IMG/VR virus record: IMGVR_UViG_3300030107_008258 | Coordinates: 1-64,000 of that record | Direction: 5' to 3' (one strand) | Source of the DNA: a virus | DNA: 64,000 nucleotides | Shown: positions 57,450 to 64,000 of the stretch, piece after piece | How the letters are laid out: every line of letters begins with the position of its first letter | How positions within the stretch are numbered: position 1 is the stretch's first letter | Position numbers and translations under genes: made by a program | Notes under the pieces: model-generated | Database searches by the model: none | What the model was told of the DNA's origin: nothing | What the model saw: the letters and a program-made list of their open reading frames with translations, nothing else

Positions 57450-58298
57450 TTATCTTAAAATGAAAGATCTCAGACTAAAATCAATACCCGCGTCAGAATC
57501 TACCCCCCCACGAAAAGATTCTGACGTTAAAAGCATATCCTTAAAAGAGTATGTTAATAATGTAGTATTTGAATTGTTTTTTTTCAAAGTTATTACAGTA
57601 TCTTGAAAAACAGTCTGATCTGGAACAAATCTCATGTTTTTAATTTCGTAATCATCTGGTTGAAGGGAAAAATTCACGCTAACTTCTATAGGGGTTCCGG
57701 CAATTACTCCAGTTGGGGTATCTATCCCTAAAGCATATAAAGGAACCCTTGGAGTAGCGATATTAACGTCAAAATTTAATACTCTATTTGTCTTAAAAGT
57801 ATCTAAATTAATTTCCATTGAACTAAAACTAGTTACTTGTGGAGTTTGACTTAAAACAGGGCTAGTTGGCTCCCAAGCGTCGAATAAGCCTGTTCCAAAA
57901 TTGCCATATATCAAAGAACTCATGGAAGTTTGAGGAATTTGGCCTATTCCACAAGAAATAGAATATGTTTGCATATATCCCTCCGTAAATTGAAAACTTT
58001 TGTCTCCGTGATTTACTGTTCCACTAAATGGCATATCACCTGTGAAACCCTGCAAAGGATCCCGAGAGGGAAAGTGATAGTCAGAAGTAGCACTTTCAGG
58101 TAAAAGCTCAACTAAAAGAGTGTTTACGTCCAGAGTAGCTTGTTGTGGTCCTTGAGTGGTGTAACGTATTTCATTTAAACCTAAATTTTTAACTAATTGG
58201 GCAGTTGATTGATAATTGGCCGAAATAGACTGGATTCCCTGTATTCCAGTGCCATTGATCGTTAGCTTTTCAGCTTCCCTTGTTATTCTTCCTAACAT
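57450..58298 (-). CDS. Tail-tube-like virion protein, paralogue 3
   Basis: 282 residues, first gene of the minus cassette. KLTINGTGIQGIQSISANY at the start; YMQTYSISCGIGQIPQTSMSSLIYGNF and VPLYALGID fit the common plan of the set. Highly diverged, so the homology to 1 and 2 is a structural-pattern judgement. It faces the tail M gene across a divergent promoter. Confidence 0.5.
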   Translation of the reverse strand: MLGRITREAEKLTINGTGIQGIQSISANYQSTAQLVKNLGLNEIRYTTQGPQQATLDVNTLLVELLPESATSDYHFPSRDPLQGFTGDMPFSGTVNHGDKSFQFTEGYMQTYSISCGIGQIPQTSMSSLIYGNFGTGLFDAWEPTSPVLSQTPQVTSFSSMEINLDTFKTNRVLNFDVNIATPRVPLYALGIDTPTGVIAGTPIEVSVNFSLQPDDYEIKNMRFVPDQTVFQDTVITLKKNNSNTTLLTYSFKDMLLTSESFRGGVDSDAGIDFSLRSFILR

Positions 58299-58363
58299 TA
58301 CCTTATCTTTATTTTACACTCTTTTTTAAGTGTAATATAATAAATATAAAGGTTTAAGGTAAA
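58299..58363. promoter_or_regulatory. Divergent promoter between the reversed cassette and tail genes
   Basis: TTACACT (58314-58320) and AGTGTAA (58329-58335) form an inverted repeat, so each direction has a GTGTAA. On the plus strand TTTACA (58313-58318), 17 nt and TATAAT (58336-58341) form a good sigma70 promoter with a ~16-nt leader containing AAGG. On the minus strand GTGTAAAATAAA precedes the gene at 58298. Confidence 0.6.
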
Positions 58364-58930
58364 ATGGCTAGCAGTATATATGATATTCCGCGTTATAACG
58401 CGGCGAAGGCTTACTCAAAAAACGATATTGTCTTCATAAGTAGCAATGTGGGAGGGTCAGGAGTCCCCCGATCCCTTAAATATTATTACGCTTTAAAAGC
58501 TCTAGCTGGAGGAGAAACTTCTGATCCAGCGACAGACACGACGGAATGGGGAGGCTATACTACCGTCAAAAAGAAGAAAGTTCCTTACTTACTCTGGACC
58601 CCTTCGTATAATTTAAACACAAGCCATAACCCTCGCTCCAATACTTTAGTTTTTGGAAATGGTTATGAACAAAGAATGCCTGACGGAATACATACAAGTC
58701 TTATTAAATTAGATGTTTCTTTTGATATGAGAAGCGAATCTGAGACACGAGCTATTTTACATTTTTTAAAAACCAGACGCAGTACTGAAAGTTTTATCAT
58801 TAAAAACTTACCTCCCATTTACGCAGACGCAGGCTATAAAAAACTTTTTATATGTCCGACATTTAGCTCATCTTTTACTTTTCATAATAATTATACAGTA
58901 AAAGCTACTTTTGTTGAAACTAATCATTAA
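58364..58930 (+). CDS. Minor tail protein, lambda gpM-like, with a carbohydrate-binding-like N-terminal module
   Basis: 188 residues. Residues ~85-188 match lambda gpM: FGNGYEQRMPDGIHTSLIKLDVSF, LHFLKTRRSTESFIIKN. Residues 1-~65 (PRYNAAKAYSKNDIVFI, YYYALKALAGGETSDPATDTTEW) look like a CBM5/12-type module with its aromatic-rich YxxxYxxxDxVxxxxxYYxAxxxxxxxPxxxxxxW pattern. It is the first gene in the tail-tip set M-L-K-I-J. Confidence 0.75.
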   Translation: MASSIYDIPRYNAAKAYSKNDIVFISSNVGGSGVPRSLKYYYALKALAGGETSDPATDTTEWGGYTTVKKKKVPYLLWTPSYNLNTSHNPRSNTLVFGNGYEQRMPDGIHTSLIKLDVSFDMRSESETRAILHFLKTRRSTESFIIKNLPPIYADAGYKKLFICPTFSSSFTFHNNYTVKATFVETNH

Positions 58931-58932
58931 AA

Positions 58933-60195
58933 ATGCCCGAACCAAATCCCAAAATACCCTTTAACGACGAGACGAGAGCTCAGTCTTCTATTAAATCGCT
59001 AAACTATGAGCTTACTAACCTGACTCCTAGCGCGCTGATTACTTTTTTTGAGATAGATATAAATAAGCTACTAGAAACTAAAGGTTTAAATTTACAAGAG
59101 CAAGCTAAACAAGTTAATTTTGGCGGCAATGTTAATGATGGAATCCTGCGTTTTCACAATAATATCAAAGTTTTTAATTCTTATCTTATCTGGCGCGGGC
59201 AAACCTATTATCCCGCCCCTATTGCTGCAGAAGGATTCGAGTCGAGTTCAAAAGGAGTTCTTCCCCAACCTACCCTCACTATAGCTAGTCAAACAGAAGA
59301 CGGAATGGATCAACTCGCGCTTCTTAAGCATGAAATAAGAAAATTTGGAGATATTATAGGGTCTAAAGTTACACGAAGAAGAACGTTTGCTAAATATTTA
59401 GATAAAAGGAACTTTTTGGGAGGGTCTGCCGCCTCTACCAAAGCGTCTTCAATCCTTCCTCAAGGTTTTGAACCTGATCCGTACGCAGAGCTTCCCACTG
59501 ATGTTTATTTTATAGAAAGAAAACAGACGGAAAATAAAACAGTCTTAACTTATCAACTAGCTTCTGTTTTAGATATGGAAGGAACTAAAATTCCCAAGAG
59601 AGTAATAGTAGCAGATAAATGCGTTTGGCAATACAGGGGTATAGGTTGCTGGTATCAAAACGGAGAATTTGGAGTAAATGGCAATGGCGTTGAAACTAAA
59701 ACATATGATGACGTAAACTCAAAAACCGGGAAATCCACTTTCCCTCCCCTTTTAAAAAAAGCTGAAATTCCTTACTTGGGAGAAGAGTCTAATAGTGAAA
59801 AGACCCTTGGCCTTCCAAATAAGGCTGTTCCTGTAGCTACAGATAAAGATGAAAAAATAAGCGATATATTAGATATTTCTAACTTAAATGATCGATCAGA
59901 ATGGAAGGAAAGTCTTGAATACTCTCGTGGGGATTTTGTTTATATTTTAAAAGATCAAATAAAATATTACTTTGTATGTAAAATTGATGAAGGTACCAAA
60001 ATCACGGGAACAGATGCGATCCCTCCCAACTCTGATTACTGGATAGCAGATCAGTGTTCAAAATCATTAACGGGATGCCGGATGAGATGGGGAACCTCGA
60101 AAGGATCTGTGATTGATACCAACTGTGCTATAAAGAAAGGCCAGCTTCCCTTTGGAGGTTTTCCAGCCGCTAAAAAGATGTCACGATTAGGATAA
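58933..60195 (+). CDS. Minor tail protein, lambda gpL-like, with an inserted carbohydrate-binding-like module
   Basis: 420 residues, longer than lambda gpL (~230). The N-terminal half matches gpL (LITFFEIDINKL, FHNNIKVFNSYLIWRGQTYYP). The four cysteines expected for the gpL [4Fe-4S] cluster appear as two pairs, C230/C239 (DKCVWQYRGIGC) and C375/C382 (DQCSKSLTGC), with ~135 residues between. Residues ~320-372 in that gap (RSEWKESLEYSRGDFVYIL, YYFVCK, PPNSDYW) resemble another CBM5/12-like module. It forms part of the tail tip. Confidence 0.75.
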   Translation: MPEPNPKIPFNDETRAQSSIKSLNYELTNLTPSALITFFEIDINKLLETKGLNLQEQAKQVNFGGNVNDGILRFHNNIKVFNSYLIWRGQTYYPAPIAAEGFESSSKGVLPQPTLTIASQTEDGMDQLALLKHEIRKFGDIIGSKVTRRRTFAKYLDKRNFLGGSAASTKASSILPQGFEPDPYAELPTDVYFIERKQTENKTVLTYQLASVLDMEGTKIPKRVIVADKCVWQYRGIGCWYQNGEFGVNGNGVETKTYDDVNSKTGKSTFPPLLKKAEIPYLGEESNSEKTLGLPNKAVPVATDKDEKISDILDISNLNDRSEWKESLEYSRGDFVYILKDQIKYYFVCKIDEGTKITGTDAIPPNSDYWIADQCSKSLTGCRMRWGTSKGSVIDTNCAIKKGQLPFGGFPAAKKMSRLG

Positions 60196-60932
60196 TGCTT
60201 ACTACTAATATAAAAAAAGCGATAAAGACTCATGCGTTATCCTCAACGCCCAAAGAGTGTTGTGGAATTTTATACGAGAAGTCCGGAGCTACCCTTGCTC
60301 ATGAATGTATGAATGTTTCTGAAGAGCCAGAAAAACATTTTTCAATTCGTCCTCGTGATTACTTAACGGCTTCAAAAAAAGGATCAGTTAAAGCAGTATA
60401 TCATTCTCATGTTTCAGATAATAATAAGTTTTCTCCCAATGACATGATCAATAGCAGGGCTCATCAAGTCCCTTTTGTATTATACAGTATTGGAAAAGAT
60501 TGCTTTTCTACTTTTGACCCTCGTAAAAACAAAACCTTTCTTTATGATCGGACGTTTAAAATAGGAGAAACAGATTGTTATACCGTAGTAAAAGAATATT
60601 ATAAAGATTTAGGTATAGAAATTAACGGGAGAAATGACCTAGGAAACGATTGGCATAAAAAAGATCCTTCTCTTATACAGAAACTTTTTGAGCTTAATAA
60701 AAACAATCCAGATTTACCCATTATTGAATTGGGCGCTACAACCCAACTCCAAAAACATGACGTAATAGTATTTGAATTTATTAAGGGTCGAGGACCAAAC
60801 CATGTAGCTGTTTATCTAGATGATGGAAATATTCTTCATCATCCTCGTAATAAATATCTTTCTATTGAACCTTTAAGTAATACCTACAAAAAAACTATTT
60901 GTAAAATATATAGACATGAGCAACTTAGCTAA
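60195..60932 (+). CDS. Tail tip protein, lambda gpK-like (JAB plus NlpC/P60)
   Basis: 245 residues. N-terminal JAB/MPN domain: TPKECCGILYEK and the zinc motif YHSHVSDNNKFSPNDM (HxH...D). C-terminal NlpC/P60 domain: ETDCYTVVKEYYKDLGI with the catalytic Cys, and GRGPNHVAVYLDDGNILHH with its His. gpK of lambda has the same two domains and helps build the tip, perhaps cleaving peptidoglycan at infection. It overlaps the gpL gene by one base. Confidence 0.85.
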   Translation: MLTTNIKKAIKTHALSSTPKECCGILYEKSGATLAHECMNVSEEPEKHFSIRPRDYLTASKKGSVKAVYHSHVSDNNKFSPNDMINSRAHQVPFVLYSIGKDCFSTFDPRKNKTFLYDRTFKIGETDCYTVVKEYYKDLGIEINGRNDLGNDWHKKDPSLIQKLFELNKNNPDLPIIELGATTQLQKHDVIVFEFIKGRGPNHVAVYLDDGNILHHPRNKYLSIEPLSNTYKKTICKIYRHEQLS

Positions 60933-61722
60933 CATTAAGATACATGGCATCTTAGCCGAACAGCTCGGAAGATCCGAATGGAAACTTTCAGTTAAAAGCA
61001 TTGGAGACGCCGTTCGGGGGATACAATGCAATAGTAAAAAATTGTACCAACAACTGTTAGAAAATGATAAAAAAAATATAAGGTATAGGATTCTAATAAA
61101 TGAAAAAGACTTCGCAATGGAAGAAGGAAAAGATCCTGATTCTTTTGAAGATTTGGCTAATTCAGAGTTGGCCCTTCAACACCAAAATATAAAAAGTATA
61201 GATATCGTCCCCGTCATAGAAGGGTCTGACGTTATGGACATTTTTACAGTTATTCTTGGAGCGGCTTTAATATTTGCGGGAGGCGTGGGCCTTGGTTTAT
61301 TTGGCGCACCTGCATGGACTTCGGGAGCCTTTGCAGCAATGGGAGCAGGAGGATGGAGCGCGGCCTTTTCTGGCGCTTTAATGCTTGGGGGTATAGGGTT
61401 AATGGCCGCTGGCATTACCAACCTCATGACCTCCATGCCTAAATTTGGAGATTTTAGAGAAATAGAAGGCGGCGGAAGCCGTTCCTATCTTTTTAATGGT
61501 CCGGAAAATACAGTTAGAGAAGGCGGTCCGGTTTTCGTAGGATATGGAAGACTTCTTATTGGTAGTCATGTTATTCAAGCGGCCACGGATACTGTGGATG
61601 CAGATGCACAGGTGACACCTAAAGATACATGGGGTGAAACAAAATATGGATTGCTTTATAATATACCAAACGCAGGAGGACTTCTTGCTGCTCGTGTAAA
61701 AGATTGGAGTAAAGGCGACTAA
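60916..61722 (+). CDS. Tail assembly protein, lambda gpI-like
   Basis: 268 residues. IKIHGILAEQLGRSEWKLSVKSIGDAVRGIQCNSKKL is the gpI start. Residues ~110-170 are Gly/Ala-rich and hydrophobic (GAALIFAGGVGLGLFGAPAW), the membrane-like stretch typical of gpI. FGDFREIEGGGSRSYLFNGPENTVREGGPVFVGYGRLLIGS follows. It assists tail-tip assembly. It overlaps gpK and gpJ genes. Confidence 0.8.
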   Translation: MSNLANIKIHGILAEQLGRSEWKLSVKSIGDAVRGIQCNSKKLYQQLLENDKKNIRYRILINEKDFAMEEGKDPDSFEDLANSELALQHQNIKSIDIVPVIEGSDVMDIFTVILGAALIFAGGVGLGLFGAPAWTSGAFAAMGAGGWSAAFSGALMLGGIGLMAAGITNLMTSMPKFGDFREIEGGGSRSYLFNGPENTVREGGPVFVGYGRLLIGSHVIQAATDTVDADAQVTPKDTWGETKYGLLYNIPNAGGLLAARVKDWSKGD

Positions 61723-64000
61723 TGGGTAAGAAAAAACAAAAACAAGCTCGACCAATTGTTACAGATGTTTCTGCGGTTAAAAATGCAGCCGGAGAATATG
61801 TAGTTTCTCGTTCCTATGCGGAAGTAGTGGATTTACTTAGTGAAGGTGTTATAGATGGATTAACTTCAGGAAATTATAAATATGAAGGAAAAGAAAACGC
61901 GACAGGATACAACACTCAAACATTTACTCAATACCAAGCTACTGGATCTAATCTTCAAAATAAAGATAGTTTAGGATTTCTTCAATCTATTTATTGGAAC
62001 GAAATTCCTGTAGTTGACAAGGATGGATTTTATAATTTTCCATCTATAAATCTTCAAAAAGTAGATGGAGATCCCCAAGGGGCTATCCCTAAATTAAATA
62101 CGGAAATGAATATGTATGCAGGCGTTACCTCCAGCGACTTGCTAGACCTAACACTTAATCGGTCAATAGGTGAACGACTTTATGGCCCAGAGATACAAGG
62201 AGGAGATGCTGCGCCCACTTCGGAGAAAGTTGCTCAATTGAAACCCGGGGTTAAAATAGATAAATACGCAAAAACCTACATGATATTAAATCGTGAGATA
62301 CAAAAAATTCTTGTTCATGTTAAGGTTTCGGCTTTATTTGAAAATCTCCAAGCTGGCCCCAAGACCTATAAGAAATCTAAGTATCTTAATGCTTGTAATT
62401 CAGCTTCCTCAGGTTACGGAGATACGAAAGCTCGAACTGTTACATACAATATATATTATCGTCCTATTTTTGATCCCCGATTCAAGCCCTCAGACAGTAC
62501 GGGTACTGTAAAGGCTGCTGGAGATGTGCAATGGTCATCTCCTATAGTTGAATCAGTAGAAGGTAAAGTTGACCAACCTTACGTAAGGGCAACTACAGTA
62601 GATCTTGACCAGTTTGATTACTCTGACTTGGACGGTTTCGAAGGGTGGGAAATAAGAATAGTGAGATTAACCCCAGAGCCCCTTACTTCATTTTACAAAG
62701 CAGTAACTTTTGTAGACTCTATAGTAGAAGTATATGGTACCAAACTTAGGTACCCTTACTCGGCTATGGTATATTCACAATTTGATGCACGATCATTTAG
62801 TAGAATTCCCAGTCGAGCTTACGACACCCGTTTAATTAAAGTTAAAATTCCCAACAATTATAATCCCTATCTAAAATGTTATGGGAAAAGTACTGAATCG
62901 GAGAGCGCTGTTGTACAGGGAGTAAGCACAGGAGCAAGAACTAATTCAAGCTTTTTAAATGACGTCTGGTCAAAAACAGTCGTGACCGCTAATCACGAGT
63001 CAGAATGGGATGGAGGCTTTGCAGAAAACACAGACGGGAGCCCAAGAAAAGTATGGACTGATAATCCCGCATGGTGTTTTTACGATTTGATGACCAATCC
63101 TCGGTACGGCCTTGGAGAGTATATAGACGAAACACAAATTGACAAATGGGCTCTTTATGAAATTGGCCAGTATTGTGACGAACTCGTTCCAGATACTTAT
63201 GGAGGACTTGAACCACGTTTTACTATTAATTATTTGATCACTTCTCGCGAAGAGGCTTTTAAAGTTTTAAACGATCTTACTTCAATTTTTCGAGGAATAG
63301 CTTATTATGCGCAGGGAAGTATTTTTGCAGTTCAAGATAAGTTAAGAGATGCAATTTATCAGTTTAATAACTCAAATGTACTTCAAGGCAATTTTACCTA
63401 TTCAAGCTCCTCGAAAAAAGCTCGCCACAGCGTAGCTATTGTTAGGTATAATGATAAAAGAAATTTCTTCCAGCCCGCTATAGAGTATTTGGAAGACGAC
63501 GAATCTGTAAGAAGGTACGGTATTAGAGAAATAGAAACTACAGCTCTAGGCGCTACCAGTCGCGGGCAAGCTCGAAGATTTGCTAAATGGGTTTTACAAT
63601 CAGAGGCTCTCGAGACAGAGACTGTATCTTTCGGGGTAGGAAACGATGGAGCTTACCTAAGGCCCGGAGATGTTATACAAGTTTACGATAACTTTAGAAG
63701 CCCATTAAAATATAGCGGACGCACTAACGCGATCATAAGTGGAGTCGCGGCTAACGTAAGCAGTACTGACGGAGTCGCAGCGCAAAACGGAAATGCCTAT
63801 TCTGCTTCCTCAAATTTTAATACTGTTACTATTGATCAAGCTTTAAATTTTTCCGCTGATAAAAAATATAAGTTTTCTCTCTTAACCCCTACCTACAATA
63901 CTAACACGGGAGAAGCTGAGGAGATAAGAAGATCTCAACTTCAATCCTTAACCTTCAGCGGAGCTCACACCAACGTTATAACTGGAGCTTATCGTTCAGA
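61722..64000 (+). CDS. Central tail-tip / host-specificity protein, lambda gpJ-like (partial)
   Basis: Starts at ATG 61722 and is still open at the window end (759 codons seen). GVIDGLTSGNYKYEGKENATGY and EVVDLLSEG are the gpJ N-terminus; NPAWCFYDLMTNPRYGLGEYIDE and DKWALYEIGQYCDELVP followed by INYLITSREEAFKVLNDLTSIFRGIAYYAQGSIFAVQDK are standard gpJ motifs. ETVSFGVGNDGAYLRPGDVIQVYD continues it. It contacts the receptor; the C-terminal part carrying specificity is outside. Confidence 0.9.
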   Translation, partial: MGKKKQKQARPIVTDVSAVKNAAGEYVVSRSYAEVVDLLSEGVIDGLTSGNYKYEGKENATGYNTQTFTQYQATGSNLQNKDSLGFLQSIYWNEIPVVDKDGFYNFPSINLQKVDGDPQGAIPKLNTEMNMYAGVTSSDLLDLTLNRSIGERLYGPEIQGGDAAPTSEKVAQLKPGVKIDKYAKTYMILNREIQKILVHVKVSALFENLQAGPKTYKKSKYLNACNSASSGYGDTKARTVTYNIYYRPIFDPRFKPSDSTGTVKAAGDVQWSSPIVESVEGKVDQPYVRATTVDLDQFDYSDLDGFEGWEIRIVRLTPEPLTSFYKAVTFVDSIVEVYGTKLRYPYSAMVYSQFDARSFSRIPSRAYDTRLIKVKIPNNYNPYLKCYGKSTESESAVVQGVSTGARTNSSFLNDVWSKTVVTANHESEWDGGFAENTDGSPRKVWTDNPAWCFYDLMTNPRYGLGEYIDETQIDKWALYEIGQYCDELVPDTYGGLEPRFTINYLITSREEAFKVLNDLTSIFRGIAYYAQGSIFAVQDKLRDAIYQFNNSNVLQGNFTYSSSSKKARHSVAIVRYNDKRNFFQPAIEYLEDDESVRRYGIREIETTALGATSRGQARRFAKWVLQSEALETETVSFGVGNDGAYLRPGDVIQVYDNFRSPLKYSGRTNAIISGVAANVSSTDGVAAQNGNAYSASSNFNTVTIDQALNFSADKKYKFSLLTPTYNTNTGEAEEIRRSQLQSLTFSGAHTNVITGAYRS

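Noticed and set aside
61399-61755. Minus-strand hydrophobic frame as a holin
   Set aside because: It lies antisense to the gpI-like gene and its hydrophobicity reflects that gene's Gly/Ala-rich stretch.
1-64000. CRISPR array, tRNA genes, integrase, terminase, capsid or lysis genes
   Set aside because: None was seen; these parts of the genome probably lie outside the window.

Overview
The window is a contiguous, AT-rich stretch of a tailed double-stranded DNA phage genome with a lambda-type (siphovirus-like) tail tip. Genes are packed head to tail, with 4-nt or larger overlaps throughout. The host is not given. Hints come from a Tyr-less class Ic ribonucleotide reductase, a phage prepilin with a GspC/PilP-like partner, GDP-deoxysugar genes and phage RNA elements. 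These fit an aquatic Gram-negative host; a Planctomycetes-Verrucomicrobia-Chlamydiae type lineage is a guess only.

Layout. (1) 1-7433, minus strand: a secreted protein, a nucleotidyltransferase, a cupin, two PD-(D/E)XK-like nucleases, a possible annealing protein, two large glycosyltransferase ORFs (one GT9 enzyme split over two genes) and a candidate ssDNA-binding protein. (2) 7520-18598, minus: the replication module, with a DNA polymerase III alpha split into PHP and polymerase genes, a DnaQ-like exonuclease, a RecB/Cas4-like nuclease, DnaG-like primase, DnaB-like helicase, an FtsZ/tubulin-like GTPase, another nuclease and a RecA-like recombinase. (3) 18670-38734, minus: about 20 kb of sugar-nucleotide and glycosyltransferase genes in one near-continuous operon. 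It holds gmd, a fcl/colC-like gene, a ColD-like dehydratase with catalytic His, a two-subunit ThDP enzyme, a B12-type radical SAM enzyme, fucosyltransferase, RmlB, WecB, an Mpo1-like membrane protein and several transferases. (4) 38782-40386, minus: a sigma factor, an unknown protein and a dNMP kinase. (5) 40387-40854: the only long non-coding stretch, with a candidate structured RNA and divergent promoters. (6) 40855-52198, plus: dCMP deaminase, dUTPase, Hsp20, small proteins, nrdA-glycosyltransferase-nrdB, DUF2589-type proteins, a HAD phosphatase, a prepilin, a GspC/PilP-like protein, a 2OG oxygenase and an MbcA/Xre-like small protein. (7) 52266-58298, minus: an IPT/TIG-repeat adhesin and three tail-tube-like paralogues. 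(8) 58364-64000, plus: tail-tip genes matching lambda M, L, K, I and J, the last cut by the window end.

The genes together describe a phage that brings its own replisome and dNTP supply, a possible cytoskeletal GTPase and a sigma factor. It also carries a large pathway able to make GDP-fucose or GDP-3,6-dideoxyhexose type sugars and attach them, either to virions or to the host surface.

The least expected signal is non-coding: six copies of an apparently conserved pseudoknotted RNA at 3' ends of transcription units. The two helices interleave and their sequences differ between copies with compensating changes. A second theme is near-consensus sigma70 promoters placed so close to start codons that the mRNAs should be almost leaderless. 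No terminase, portal, capsid, integrase, lysis gene, tRNA or CRISPR array was seen here. All identifications come from reading the sequence, without database searches.
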